From Orlajensenia stereocauli (GTDB taxonomy: Bacteria > Actinomycetota > Actinomycetes > Actinomycetales > Microbacteriaceae): 64,000 bases of DNA. The DNA is taken from assembly GCF_039548895.1 (NCBI RefSeq), contig NZ_JBCLVG010000003.1; one strand, given 5' to 3'. Position 1 is the first letter of the stretch. Every line of letters starts with the position of its first letter. Shown here one piece after another: positions 18,115 to 26,603 of this stretch. The translations under genes were made by a program, and so were the position numbers. The notes under the pieces were generated by a model. It saw only the letters and a program-made list of their open reading frames with translations. It did not search any database and had not been told where the DNA came from.

Positions 18115-18612
18115 ATGACCAGTCCCATGTTCCTGCAGCTGACCGGCATCACCGGCGAGAGCGCCGACGTCGAGCACGTCGACGAGATCGATGTGCTCTC
18201 GTGGAGTTGGGGCGCATCGAATTCGGGTGGCGGCGGATTCGGAGGTGGCGGCGGCGGTGCCGGTCGCGCTGGCAAGGTCACGCTGCAGGACTTCCACTTC
18301 ACGCATCACGTCGATGCGGCATCCGCCGGCCTGCTGCTCGCCTGTGCGACCGGGAAGCACATTCCCGATGCCGTCTTCGCCGTCCGGCGCCCCGGTGAGA
18401 GCCCAGCGCAGTACGTCGTCTTGCGGTTCAAGAACGTGACGGTGTCGTCTGTGCTCGCCGACGGCACAGCGGCCGACGATGCCTTCGTCGAGAGTGTCGG
18501 CCTCGACTACGGCGCTCTGAGCTTCGAGTACAGCCGGCAGTTGCCTGATGGATCACTGGCTCCGGCCTCGGTGTTCCAGTGGGACGTGGCGGCCAATCGC
18601 GAGGGATTCTGA
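18115..18612 (+). CDS. Hcp-like (type VI secretion tube) family protein
   Basis: This 165-residue protein resembles Hcp, the hexameric ring that builds the inner tube of type VI secretion systems. The order DEIDVLSWSWGASNSG, then GKVTLQDFHFTHHVDAASAG, GKHIPDAVFAVRR, VVLRFKNVTVSSV and ALSFEYSRQ follows the beta strands of the family. A glycine-rich loop (about residues 37-48) sits where Hcp proteins have a variable loop. The ATG at 18115 has GAAGGAG 7 nt ahead. No sheath, VgrG or baseplate gene is seen in the window. Orphan Hcp homologues of this type are known in actinobacteria with no established role. The giant-protein operon lies 2.3 kb away. Confidence 0.82.
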   Translation: MTSPMFLQLTGITGESADVEHVDEIDVLSWSWGASNSGGGGFGGGGGGAGRAGKVTLQDFHFTHHVDAASAGLLLACATGKHIPDAVFAVRRPGESPAQYVVLRFKNVTVSSVLADGTAADDAFVESVGLDYGALSFEYSRQLPDGSLAPASVFQWDVAANREGF

Positions 18613-18615
18613 CTG

Positions 18616-18645
18616 GTGACAGCAGCTGCTGTCCGGGCGTAGCGT
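18616..18645 (+). promoter_or_regulatory. Leaderless promoter of the YjbR-like gene
   Basis: GTGACA (18616-18621), an 18-nt spacer and TAGCGT (18640-18645) are followed after 6 nt by the ATG at 18652. Transcription would start at the start codon. Confidence 0.6.
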
Positions 18646-18651
18646 GGCGGC

Positions 18652-19044
18652 ATGGCCGACTGGGACGAGGTGCGACGGCTCGCGCTCGAGCTGCCCGACA
18701 CGACCGAGGCCGTGAGCTGGGGCAGCGCGCACTGGCGCGTCCACGACAAGGGCTTCGTGTGGGAGCGACCGCTCCGCAGGAAGGAACTCGTGCACCTGGG
18801 GCTCGACGAGCAGGCCGAGCCCGTGCTCGGGGCGCGCGTCGAGGACGAGGCGACGAAGCTCGCGTTGCTGGAGGAGGACGCCGATGTGTTCTTCACCACG
18901 CCGCACTTCGTGGACTTCCCGGCGATCCTGGTGTGGCTCGACCGCATTCCGCGGCGCCGACTCGAGGAGCTCGTCGTCGAGGCGTGGTTCGCGGTGGCGC
19001 CGGCCAAGATCGCGAAGATCTGGCTCGAGGCGCATCCGGACTGA
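18652..19044 (+). CDS. MmcQ/YjbR family protein
   Basis: This 130-residue protein is of the MmcQ/YjbR fold (CyaY-like DNA-binding superfamily), starting MADWDEVRRLALELPDTTEA and containing SWGSAHWRVHDKGFVWERP. The second half has FFTTPHFVDFPAILVWLDRI and a terminal helix, AWFAVAPAKIAKIWLEAHP. Family members are about 110-130 residues, so it is complete. No enzymatic role is established for the family. It has its own leaderless promoter and is convergent with the subtilase gene. Confidence 0.8.
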   Translation: MADWDEVRRLALELPDTTEAVSWGSAHWRVHDKGFVWERPLRRKELVHLGLDEQAEPVLGARVEDEATKLALLEEDADVFFTTPHFVDFPAILVWLDRIPRRRLEELVVEAWFAVAPAKIAKIWLEAHPD

Positions 19045-19048
19045 AACA

Positions 19049-19082
19049 ACGAAGCGGGGCCGACCCGAAGGCCGACCCCGCA
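19049..19082. terminator. Possible bidirectional terminator hairpin
   Basis: GCGGGGCCGACC and GGCCGACCCCGC form an imperfect GC-rich stem around a short loop between the convergent YjbR-like and subtilase genes. There is no marked T-run, so this is a weak call. Confidence 0.4.
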
Positions 19083-19114
19083 TCCGTCACGGCTGACTCA
19101 GGGAGTCAGCGCTG

Positions 19115-20878
19115 TCAGTGCCCCACAGCCCGCAGCGCGTTGACGATGCCGGATCCGTAGAACCCGTTCTTCGCCTTCGTGCCCTCGCAGGTGTGGGTGT
19201 CGGTCACGACGGCACCCGAGACCAACGTGCGCGTGTACGTGAACGCAGCCGGAACCGGGCAGGCCGTGGCGACGGCGCTCTGCTTGAGCCGCGCCTCCAC
19301 CAGCTGGGCGGGCAGGTACTTTCCGCCCCGGATGATGTCGGGCAGGCCGTACTTGCTCACGATGAGCGCGGCGACTCCGACGGCGTGCGGCGACGCCATC
19401 GAGGTGCCCTGCAGGTACTGGTAGTACCCGCAGGTGGTGCCGGCGGCATCACAGCTCTTCACTGCCCACGGGACGACCACGTTGCCGGCGTCATCGATGG
19501 CACCCTCGGACGCGGCGAGTGCCGCGGGGTAGGCCGCCAGGATTCCACCCGCGTAATCGCGCGTGCCTGCAGGGGTGTCGTAGACGTCGCCACCGGGAGC
19601 CGCGACATCGACGTAGCCGTTGCCGTAGTCGGAGTAGTACGCCTTGCGCTTCGTCTGGCCGGTGCTGCTGACCGCGACGACGCCCTTGCCCTCGGACGGC
19701 ATCGAGATGCAGCTCGCGGGGTCGAGGAGGTCACGGGTGTAGGCGACCTCGCCGGGAACGTCGGCGAAGTCGGGGCTGCCGGCATCCGTCATCGCCTTGG
19801 TGTAGTCGGTGGCACCGTTGCCGGCCGCCGCGATCAACGTCACGCCGCGGAGGCGGGCGAAGTCGAGCGCGCGCTGCATGGCGGTGATGATGGTGCGCTG
19901 CTCCTGCTGGTCGGCGGGGGAGTCCGCCGAGTTGTTCGTGCAGTTGAACAGCCACGGGTCGACGTAGTAGCTCATGTTGACGACGTCGACGCCGATCTTG
20001 CCGGCGTAGGTGAGGGCGTCGAGCGACGGCTGCAGGAAGAAGTATCCCGAGTCCTGTCCGGCGCGCAGGTTCACCAGCGACACGTTCGGAGCGACGCCGG
20101 CGATGCCGATGCCGTTGATGGGCGAGCCGATGGTGGATGCGACGTGGGTTCCGTGGCCGTTCTCATCGACGTTGGACGGGTCGGTGCACGACAGGTCGGG
20201 CTCCTCCTCGCACGGCCCGTCGATCGAGGCTCCGTTGGCGTCGACGGGGATGTCGACGGTGAAGTTGCGGCTGCGCTTCGCGTCGAAGTTCGGAGCGATG
20301 TCAGGATGCGCTCCATCGACGCCGGTGTCGAGGATGCCCACGAGCACCTTCTTGCTGCCCTTCTCGTACTTGTAGGAGCCGTCGGACGTCGCACCGATCT
20401 GCTTCATGTCCCACTGCAGCGATGCAAGAGGTTCCACCGCGGCCGCGCCCTTCTTGGCGGCCGCGGCCTTCGGTGCCGTGGCGTTGCCGGCAGTGGCGCG
20501 CACCTCGGCCTCGGCCTCGTCGACCTTCTTCGCGTCGCCCGATGCCGAGCGCGCTTCAGGCACGTCGGCGATGACGCGGTTCTGGGCCGTTCCCTCGATG
20601 ACTCCCTGGGCTGCGGCATCCGTCGCGAAGTCGGCATCGGTCGTGCGCACTGTTGCGACGCCCACGTCGGTGTTCTCGGAGACGATGGTTCCGCCGGCCG
20701 CTGTCACTGCGGCTGCGGCGTCGGCCTTGGAGGTGCCCTCGGCGAAGAGGACGACGAACTCCTGCTCGCCCGTCACCTCACCGGTCTCGGACGTGACCGC
20801 GCTCGCCGGAACGGCTGCCAGCGCCGTGAGGGCGAGTGCGATGGTCGATGTCACTGCGATGGTTCTCAATCTGCGCAT
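19115..20878 (-). CDS. Secreted S8 family serine protease (subtilase)
   Basis: This 587-residue preproprotein has a signal peptide (residues 1-27, ending PASA). An I9-type propeptide (about 40-115), the intramolecular chaperone and inhibitor, follows. An Ala/Lys-rich linker and the peptidase domain come next. The catalytic triad is Asp184 (GILDTGVDG), His242 (NGHGTHVAS) and Ser493 (GTSMASPHA), with Asn354 (AAGNGA) as the oxyanion residue. All are intact, so it should be active after secretion and propeptide removal. There is no sorting signal or C-terminal anchor, so release into the medium is expected. It ends next to the YjbR-like gene and appears monocistronic. Confidence 0.93.
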   Translation of the reverse strand: MRRLRTIAVTSTIALALTALAAVPASAVTSETGEVTGEQEFVVLFAEGTSKADAAAAVTAAGGTIVSENTDVGVATVRTTDADFATDAAAQGVIEGTAQNRVIADVPEARSASGDAKKVDEAEAEVRATAGNATAPKAAAAKKGAAAVEPLASLQWDMKQIGATSDGSYKYEKGSKKVLVGILDTGVDGAHPDIAPNFDAKRSRNFTVDIPVDANGASIDGPCEEEPDLSCTDPSNVDENGHGTHVASTIGSPINGIGIAGVAPNVSLVNLRAGQDSGYFFLQPSLDALTYAGKIGVDVVNMSYYVDPWLFNCTNNSADSPADQQEQRTIITAMQRALDFARLRGVTLIAAAGNGATDYTKAMTDAGSPDFADVPGEVAYTRDLLDPASCISMPSEGKGVVAVSSTGQTKRKAYYSDYGNGYVDVAAPGGDVYDTPAGTRDYAGGILAAYPAALAASEGAIDDAGNVVVPWAVKSCDAAGTTCGYYQYLQGTSMASPHAVGVAALIVSKYGLPDIIRGGKYLPAQLVEARLKQSAVATACPVPAAFTYTRTLVSGAVVTDTHTCEGTKAKNGFYGSGIVNALRAVGH

Positions 20879-21190
20879 TTCTATCCTGACGTCGTAGTAG
20901 GAGTGCGCGCCGGTGGACTCCGGCGTATGAGTCGCGATGATTCCACCGCTTCATCGCAGGCTGCAAGGGTGTGGAGCCAAGAAGGTCGATGTCCCACAAA
21001 CGGGTGACAGGAATCCGCAGATCCTGCGACGAGAGCGTCGCGATGGTGTACTCGCGCGCAGCATCCGCAGCCGGCCTCCGCGAGGTCTCTGCATGCGATC
21101 TCGCGGATTCTGTCGATAACGCGCCGACCCGTTCGACGCCATGATGAGACGGATGCTCCGCCTCATGCATCCGAACGACAGGGAACCCTC
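20879..21190. other. Intergenic region between subtilase and DHFR-like genes
   Basis: No gene is seen in these 312 nt between divergent genes. It holds an inverted repeat CCGCGAG/CTCGCGG with a 15-nt loop (21078-21106). No convincing -10/-35 pair was found for either gene. Confidence 0.4.
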
Positions 21191-21757
21191 ATGCGCACGC
21201 TCATCGTCACCGAATTCATCTCCCTCGACGGAGTCGTCGACTCCCCCGGTGGCGGCTCGCACCCCCGCGCCGGCTGGACCTTCAAGGAGGTGCCGTTCGT
21301 GGCGGAGGCCTACGAGATCAAGGGCACCGAGCAGCTCGAGGCCGGGGCGATGCTCATGGGCCGCGTGAGCTACGAGGAGTTCGCGCCGGTGTGGCCGAGC
21401 ATGGTCGACGACTTCGCCCAGTACAACGCGATGCCCAAGTACGTGGTATCGACCACGTTGACCGAGCAGCCGACGTGGAACAACACGTCGATCGTGCGGT
21501 CGCTCGACGACGTGGCGGCCCTCAAGGAGGGCGATGGTGCTCCGATCATCGTGCACGGAAGCGCGACGCTGGCGCAGAGCCTGGCGGCGGCCGGGCTCGT
21601 CGACCGGTACCACCTGCTCGTGTTCCCGGTGCTGCTGGGCGCCGGCAAGCGGCTGTTCGCCGACGACGCCGGTGCGCAGTTCGCGAGACTGCAGCTCGTG
21701 GAGCAGGCGGCCTACGAGAACGGGATCATCAAGGCCGTGTACGACGTGGTGAAATAG
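21191..21757 (+). CDS. Dihydrofolate reductase family protein (RibD C-terminal-like)
   Basis: This 188-residue protein has the bacterial DHFR/RibD-C fold. It starts MRTLIVTEFISLDGVVDSPG, with the nucleotide-binding GAMLMGRVSYEEFAPVWP and the later IIVHGSATLAQSLAAAGLVD and VFPVLLGAGKRLF. These are the conserved blocks of the YyaP/YwjB-type proteins annotated as dihydrofolate reductase family. The natural substrate of this subgroup is generally unknown, although an NADPH-dependent reductase is likely. AGGGA lies just ahead of the ATG. It is followed by a palindromic repeat and is convergent with the beta-galactosidase gene. Confidence 0.88.
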   Translation: MRTLIVTEFISLDGVVDSPGGGSHPRAGWTFKEVPFVAEAYEIKGTEQLEAGAMLMGRVSYEEFAPVWPSMVDDFAQYNAMPKYVVSTTLTEQPTWNNTSIVRSLDDVAALKEGDGAPIIVHGSATLAQSLAAAGLVDRYHLLVFPVLLGAGKRLFADDAGAQFARLQLVEQAAYENGIIKAVYDVVK

Positions 21758-21759
21758 CG

Positions 21760-21821
21760 CGCTTCGACCGCCGACTTCGTCGGGGCCTCAGCGAGCGGGG
21801 ACTCGGGTAACCGCCCGAAGC
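21760..21821. repeat. Intergenic palindromic repeat between convergent genes
   Basis: CGCTTCGACCGCCGACTTCG leads to CCTCAGCGAGCGG, then a short CCGCCCGAAGC remnant of a second unit. It separates the convergent DHFR-like and GH42 genes and probably terminates both. Confidence 0.65.
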
Positions 21822-21825
21822 ACGT

Positions 21826-23991
21826 TTAGTGCGCGGTCTCCCTGACGATGCGCACAGCTCCACCCGCCACAACCGCGTCAGTGGCGACAGGCTCGCCCGT
21901 GGCGATGTCGGTTCCCGTGACGCCGACGGATGCGGCACCATCAGCGTGGTTGATCACGATGGTGAAGCGCGTGCCGTCGTCGGCGACCCGGGTGACCCGC
22001 TCGAGGCCGGCCGCCGGACGGGCGACCGAGGCACCTGCTGAGGTGAGTACATCGGAGACGAAGTCCTCGAGGTCGGCCCCGTCGAGGCGCGTCGAGAGGT
22101 ACCAGGCCGATCCGTCGCCCAGGTCGTTGACCGTGACGGCCGGCTGGCCGGCAGCCGGACCGTCGACGTAGCTCGTCACTGCGGTCGCGCCCTCGAGCAC
22201 GATGGCGTCACTCCAGACCGAGCCGCACCAGGCGGCGCCGTCGGCGCCCGTGCCCGAAGCAGCGGCATCCGTCGCCGCGGACAACTCGACCCGATCGCCC
22301 GACTTGAGCGGCAGGAACTCCTCGATCGACAGCCCGAGCACTTCGCGCAGCTGGCCCGGGTAGGAGCCGGCCGGCACGTCGTCGTTCGATGACACGATGC
22401 CCGAGAAGTACGACACGGCGAGGGTTCCGCCCGCGGCGACATAGCCGCGCAGGTTCGCCGCGCCCTCGTCGTCGAGCAGGTAGAGCGATGGCGCGAAGAC
22501 CGTGGAGTATCCCGAGAGGTCGGCAGAGGGGTGCACGAAGTCGACGGTCACGCCGAGGTTCCAGAGTGCTGTGTAGAAGGCCTCGACGCGCTCGCGGTGG
22601 GCGAGGTCGACCGAGGGCCGCCACTCCAGGTCCTGGGCCCAGAACGATTCCGTGCTCCAGATGATGGCGACGGATGCCTCCACCCGCGACCCGCGCAACT
22701 CCGAGGAGGCACCCAGCAGCGCCCCGAGCGACACGACCTCGCGCCAGGTGCGCGATGACGTTCCGGCGTGGGGAAGCATCGCCGAGTGGAACTTCTCGGC
22801 GCCGAAGCGGCTGGCCCGGAACTGGAAGAACAGCACGGCATCCGAGCCTCGGGCGACGTGCGACAGCGAGTTGCGAGCGAGCTCACCCGAGCGCTTGGCG
22901 ATGTTGCGCGGCTGCCAGTTGACCGCAGAGGTCGAGTGCTCCATGAGGATCCACGGCTTGCCACCGGCGAGGGAGCGGGTGAAGTCGGCGTCCATCGCCA
23001 GCATCACATGGTTGTCGTCGCGCTCGGCGGTCAGGTAGTGGTCGTTCGAGACGATGTCGACCTCGCGCGCCCACGCCCAGTAGTCGACCGAGGGGCAGTT
23101 CGTCGCCATGAAGTTCGTCGTGATGGGCTGGGGTGCGTGAGCGCGGATGGCGTCGCGCTCGCCGATGTAGCAGGCGAGCAGCGCATCCGACGAGAACCGC
23201 TTGAAATCGAGGCGCTGGGCCGGGTTCGTGATCGAGGCCGACTGCCGCGGGGCGTCGATCTCGTCCCACTCGCCGTAGCGCTGGCCCCAGAACGACGTGC
23301 CCCAGGCCGCGTTCAGCTGCTCGAGCGATCCGTAGCGGTCCTGCAGCCAGCGCCTGAAGCCGAGTACCGAGTAATCGTCGTAGCTCTCGCCGATCGGGGC
23401 GCCGTACTCGTTGTGCACGTGCCAGAGCACGACCGCGGGATGCTGGCCGTAACGCTCGGCGAGGGCCGAGGCGATGGCGACGGATGCCGCACGGTACTCG
23501 GGCGACGACGGGCTGACGAGACCGCGCGAACCGAAGCCGAGGGTCACGCCCTCCCGCGTCACCGGGCGGGAGTGCGGGTACCTCTTCCAGAACCAGGCCG
23601 GTGGCACGGTCGTGGGAGTGCCGAGGTCGACGTCGATGCCTGCGCCGGCGAGGAGGTCGAGCACCTCGTCGAGGAAGCTGAAGTCGTACTCGCCCTCGCG
23701 CGGTTCGAGAAGCGCCCACGAGAAGATGCCGACGCTCACCAGGTTGACGCCTGCCTCGCGCATCAGCTCGATGTCCTCGAGCCAGGTTTCGCGCGGCCAC
23801 TGCTCGGGGTTGTAGTCGCCGCCGAAGCGGAGCTGCGCGGTACCCGGGATCCAGCCGGAGCGAGCGGATGCCGCAGGAGAGGAGTCGACGGGGGTTCCGG
23901 CATCCGTCACCGCAGTAGTCACCGCATCCGTCACGTCGAACGCGTGCTGGACAGGTGCCGCGAGCGGGCTTCCCGTGTGCTGGGTCGACAT
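21826..23991 (-). CDS. Beta-galactosidase, glycoside hydrolase family 42
   Basis: This 721-residue GH42 enzyme hydrolyses terminal beta-galactosides. The TIM barrel opens with LRFGGDYNPEQWPRETW. The acid/base is Glu195 in WHVHNEYG and the nucleophile Glu351 in ILMEHSTSAV, both present. A trimerisation (glutamine-amidotransferase-like) domain and a small beta domain follow. There is no signal peptide, so it acts in the cytoplasm on imported galactosides. The ATG at 23991 is chosen for its AAAGGAG with a 9-nt gap; an in-frame ATG further upstream lacks one. It is divergent from a sugar ABC importer with a LacI regulator at its end, an arrangement for uptake followed by hydrolysis of a galactoside or galacto-oligosaccharide. 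Confidence 0.93.
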   Translation of the reverse strand: MSTQHTGSPLAAPVQHAFDVTDAVTTAVTDAGTPVDSSPAASARSGWIPGTAQLRFGGDYNPEQWPRETWLEDIELMREAGVNLVSVGIFSWALLEPREGEYDFSFLDEVLDLLAGAGIDVDLGTPTTVPPAWFWKRYPHSRPVTREGVTLGFGSRGLVSPSSPEYRAASVAIASALAERYGQHPAVVLWHVHNEYGAPIGESYDDYSVLGFRRWLQDRYGSLEQLNAAWGTSFWGQRYGEWDEIDAPRQSASITNPAQRLDFKRFSSDALLACYIGERDAIRAHAPQPITTNFMATNCPSVDYWAWAREVDIVSNDHYLTAERDDNHVMLAMDADFTRSLAGGKPWILMEHSTSAVNWQPRNIAKRSGELARNSLSHVARGSDAVLFFQFRASRFGAEKFHSAMLPHAGTSSRTWREVVSLGALLGASSELRGSRVEASVAIIWSTESFWAQDLEWRPSVDLAHRERVEAFYTALWNLGVTVDFVHPSADLSGYSTVFAPSLYLLDDEGAANLRGYVAAGGTLAVSYFSGIVSSNDDVPAGSYPGQLREVLGLSIEEFLPLKSGDRVELSAATDAAASGTGADGAAWCGSVWSDAIVLEGATAVTSYVDGPAAGQPAVTVNDLGDGSAWYLSTRLDGADLEDFVSDVLTSAGASVARPAAGLERVTRVADDGTRFTIVINHADGAASVGVTGTDIATGEPVATDAVVAGGAVRIVRETAH

Positions 23992-24011
23992 GGGGCGATC
24001 TCCTTTGACTG

Positions 24012-24095
24012 TGTGCGTTCCCAGTTCTAGCACACAAGCAAACACAAGCAAAAGCGGGGCGCAATCGTGTTGACAACGCAATCAGTCTGTGCGTT
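24012..24095. promoter_or_regulatory. Divergent promoter and operator region, GH42 / ABC importer
   Basis: For the importer, TTGACA (24070-24075) lies 17 nt before GTTACT (24093-24098). For GH42, TTGCTT (complement of 24046-24051) lies 16 nt before TAGAAC (complement of 24024-24029). The octamer TGTGCGTT occurs at 24012-24019 and again at 24088-24095. The second copy forms an inverted repeat AACGCA-N9-TGCGTT (24075-24095) that covers the importer promoter, so it is a good operator candidate for the LacI-type regulator at 27618. A 10-bp tandem repeat ACACAAGCAA lies at 24032-24051. Confidence 0.5.
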
Positions 24096-24188
24096 ACTGG
24101 GATCGCTCACAGGCACAGCGGCGTTCTTCTCAGCGAGAGCGGTGGTGCCACAAACCTGCACAACACAGCTTTCGACAAGGAGGACGAA

Positions 24189-25505
24189 ATGCGAGCTCGA
24201 CTTCGCATCGGCGCCATAGCAACAGCCGCCGCAGCAGCGCTCATCATGACGGGATGCACGGCGACAGCCGATTCCGGCAGCGACGGCGGATCATCGGACG
24301 AGAAGGTGGAACTCACCTACTGGGCCTGGGCGCCCAACCTCGACAAGGTGGTCGACATCTGGAACAAGGCGAACCCGAACATCCAGGTCACCGTCGCCAA
24401 GCAGGACGGCGGCGACCCGGCCATCACCAAGCTCCTCACGGCCATCAAGGCCGGCAGCGGTGCCCCCGACCTGATCCAGGCCGAGTACCAGAAGATCCCC
24501 ACGCTCGTCTCGGCCGACGCCATCGCCGACATCGCGGGCGACGGCGCGGCGGACCTCTCCTCCACGTTCCCCGACGGCGTGTGGAACTCGGTCACCCTCG
24601 GCAGCGACGCCGTGTACGCCATCCCGCAGGACACCGGCCCCATGATGTTCTTCTACCGCGACGACATCTTCCAGGAGCTCGGCGTGAGCGTTCCCACCAC
24701 GTGGGACGAGTACGCGGATGCCGCCCGCACGATCCACGCCGCAGACCCCACCAAGTTCCTCGGCACGTTCTCCGCGAACGACGCCGGCTGGTTCACCGGC
24801 CTCTCGCAGCAGGCCGGAGCCTCGTGGTGGAGCATCGACGGGGACGCCTGGGGCGTCGACATCGACGCCGAGCCCACGCAGAAGGTCGCCGAGTACTGGG
24901 GCGGACTCGTCGAGGAGGGCGTGATCGACAACAAGCCGATGTACACCCCCGAGTGGAACGCCGGACTCAACGACGGTACGCAGGTCGGCTGGACCGGCGC
25001 CGTCTGGGGTCCCGGTGTGCTCTCGGGCAGCGCAGCAGACACCGCCGGCAAGTGGAAGGCGGCGCCGCTCCCGAACTGGGACGCGTCCAGCCCGTCCAAC
25101 GGCAACTGGGGTGGATCCTCGACCGCCGTCACCACGCAGTCGGAGCACGCCGAAGCCGCGGTCGAGTTCGCCACCTGGCTGAACACCGACCCCGAGGCCG
25201 TCAAGGCTCTCGTCACGGAGACCGGCATCTACCCGGCGGCGACGGATGCAGCGGCATCCGCCCTCACCGAGGCTCCTGCGTTCTTCAGCAACCAGCCCGA
25301 TTTCTACGACGTGGCGGCCGAGGCGGCCCAGTCGGTCGGTGACTTCACCTACGGACCGAACGTCAACGTCGCCTACAGCGCGTACAACGACGAGTTCGCG
25401 AAGGCGGCGGAGTCGAAGCAGGCCAGCGCCTTCCTCGAGGCCGTCACGGCGATGCAGGACATCACCTTCGACGACATGAAGGCCAGCGGCTTCACCGTCG
25501 AGTAG
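24189..25505 (+). CDS. Sugar ABC transporter substrate-binding lipoprotein
   Basis: This 438-residue extracellular solute-binding protein (family 1, MalE-like) has a lipoprotein signal ending MTGC, with Cys23 as the lipidation site, and a Ser/Asp/Gly-rich linker. The mature part starts VELTYWAWAPNLDKVVDIWN, with AGSGAPDLIQAEYQKIPTLV and FYRDDIFQELGVSVPTTWDEY as typical blocks of sugar-binding members. AAGGAGGA stands 5 nt before the ATG. It is the first gene of the importer operon and the two permeases follow. With the GH42 enzyme next door a galactoside ligand is likely, but the binding specificity is not readable. Confidence 0.92.
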   Translation: MRARLRIGAIATAAAAALIMTGCTATADSGSDGGSSDEKVELTYWAWAPNLDKVVDIWNKANPNIQVTVAKQDGGDPAITKLLTAIKAGSGAPDLIQAEYQKIPTLVSADAIADIAGDGAADLSSTFPDGVWNSVTLGSDAVYAIPQDTGPMMFFYRDDIFQELGVSVPTTWDEYADAARTIHAADPTKFLGTFSANDAGWFTGLSQQAGASWWSIDGDAWGVDIDAEPTQKVAEYWGGLVEEGVIDNKPMYTPEWNAGLNDGTQVGWTGAVWGPGVLSGSAADTAGKWKAAPLPNWDASSPSNGNWGGSSTAVTTQSEHAEAAVEFATWLNTDPEAVKALVTETGIYPAATDAAASALTEAPAFFSNQPDFYDVAAEAAQSVGDFTYGPNVNVAYSAYNDEFAKAAESKQASAFLEAVTAMQDITFDDMKASGFTVE

Positions 25506-25616
25506 CACCACCGGGCGGGGGTCGAGTCCATGGGACCCCCGCCCACCCTTCACACCGCTCACTGCGGCCCGGCCGCAGGCCGCGGCCGCAGCGAACAGCA
25601 CTTCCAGGAGAACCTG

Positions 25617-26600
25617 ATGACAGCGACAGTCGAGAGACCGGCCAGGCAACGGCGGGCCTCGCAGCGACCCGCGGCGCTCAGCCCGGCCAAGCGCAAGGCG
25701 GCCCGCAAGCGCGCGGTCGTGCCCTACATGATGCTGCTGCCGGGCATCGTGCTGTTCGTCGTGTTCATGGCGGCGCCCATCGTCTACACGCTCTACCTCA
25801 GCTTCCAGAAGACCGTCGTGAAGGGACTGGGCCTCGGCTCCGGCGCCCGCTCCCAGGTCTTCGCCGGGTTCGACAACTACATCGCGTCGCTGACGGACCC
25901 CGCCTTCGCGGCATCCGTCGGCCGGGTGCTCCTCTACGGGCTCATCCTGGTTCCGACCATGCTCGTCCTGGCGCTGCTGTTCGCGTTGCTGCTCGACTCC
26001 CGCCGCACTCGCGCTCGCGGCTTCTCGCGGGTTTCGATCTTCCTCCCCTACGCCGTTCCGGCCGTCATCTCCTCGCTGCTCTGGGGCTTCCTCTACCTGC
26101 CCGGCGTCAGCCCGTTCTACTGGATCTTCGACCAGCTCGGCTGGGACGTCCCGTCGATGCTGTCGCCCGGCCTGGTCATCTTCGCCATCGCCAACATCGC
26201 GCTCTGGGGCGGCGTCGGCTTCAACATGATCGTGATGTACACGTCGCTGAAGGCCGTGCCGAGCGAGATCTACGAGGCGGCCACCATCGACGGCGCATCC
26301 GAGGTGCAGATCGCGCTGCGCATCAAGATCCCGATCATCGCGCCGGCGCTCGTGATGACCGCGCTGTTCTCGATGATCGCCACGCTGCAGGTCTTCGCCG
26401 AGCCGATGACGCTGCGCCCGCTCACCAACAGCCTCTCGACCACGTGGTCGCCGCTCATGCTCGTCTACCGCGATGCCTTCATCCGCGACGACGTGTACAC
26501 GGCGTCGGCAACGTCGATCATCATCGCCCTGGCCACCTTCGCCATCTCGTTCTTCTTCCTCCGCGTCGTTCAGCGTCGCGCCTTCGGTCAGGAGGACTGA
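25617..26600 (+). CDS. Sugar ABC transporter permease (MalF type)
   Basis: This 327-residue permease has six or more helices after a basic N-terminus rich in Arg and Lys. The inner-membrane loop EIYEAATIDGASEVQIALRI is the EAA motif that docks the ATPase. The start is the ATG at 25617, with CCAGGAG 6 nt ahead; the frame is open further upstream, but that stretch is intergenic in character. The second permease follows 3 nt after the stop, and the binding-protein gene ends 111 nt before. It pairs with the next gene product to form the channel. Confidence 0.92.
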   Translation: MTATVERPARQRRASQRPAALSPAKRKAARKRAVVPYMMLLPGIVLFVVFMAAPIVYTLYLSFQKTVVKGLGLGSGARSQVFAGFDNYIASLTDPAFAASVGRVLLYGLILVPTMLVLALLFALLLDSRRTRARGFSRVSIFLPYAVPAVISSLLWGFLYLPGVSPFYWIFDQLGWDVPSMLSPGLVIFAIANIALWGGVGFNMIVMYTSLKAVPSEIYEAATIDGASEVQIALRIKIPIIAPALVMTALFSMIATLQVFAEPMTLRPLTNSLSTTWSPLMLVYRDAFIRDDVYTASATSIIIALATFAISFFFLRVVQRRAFGQED

Positions 26601-26603
26601 TCC

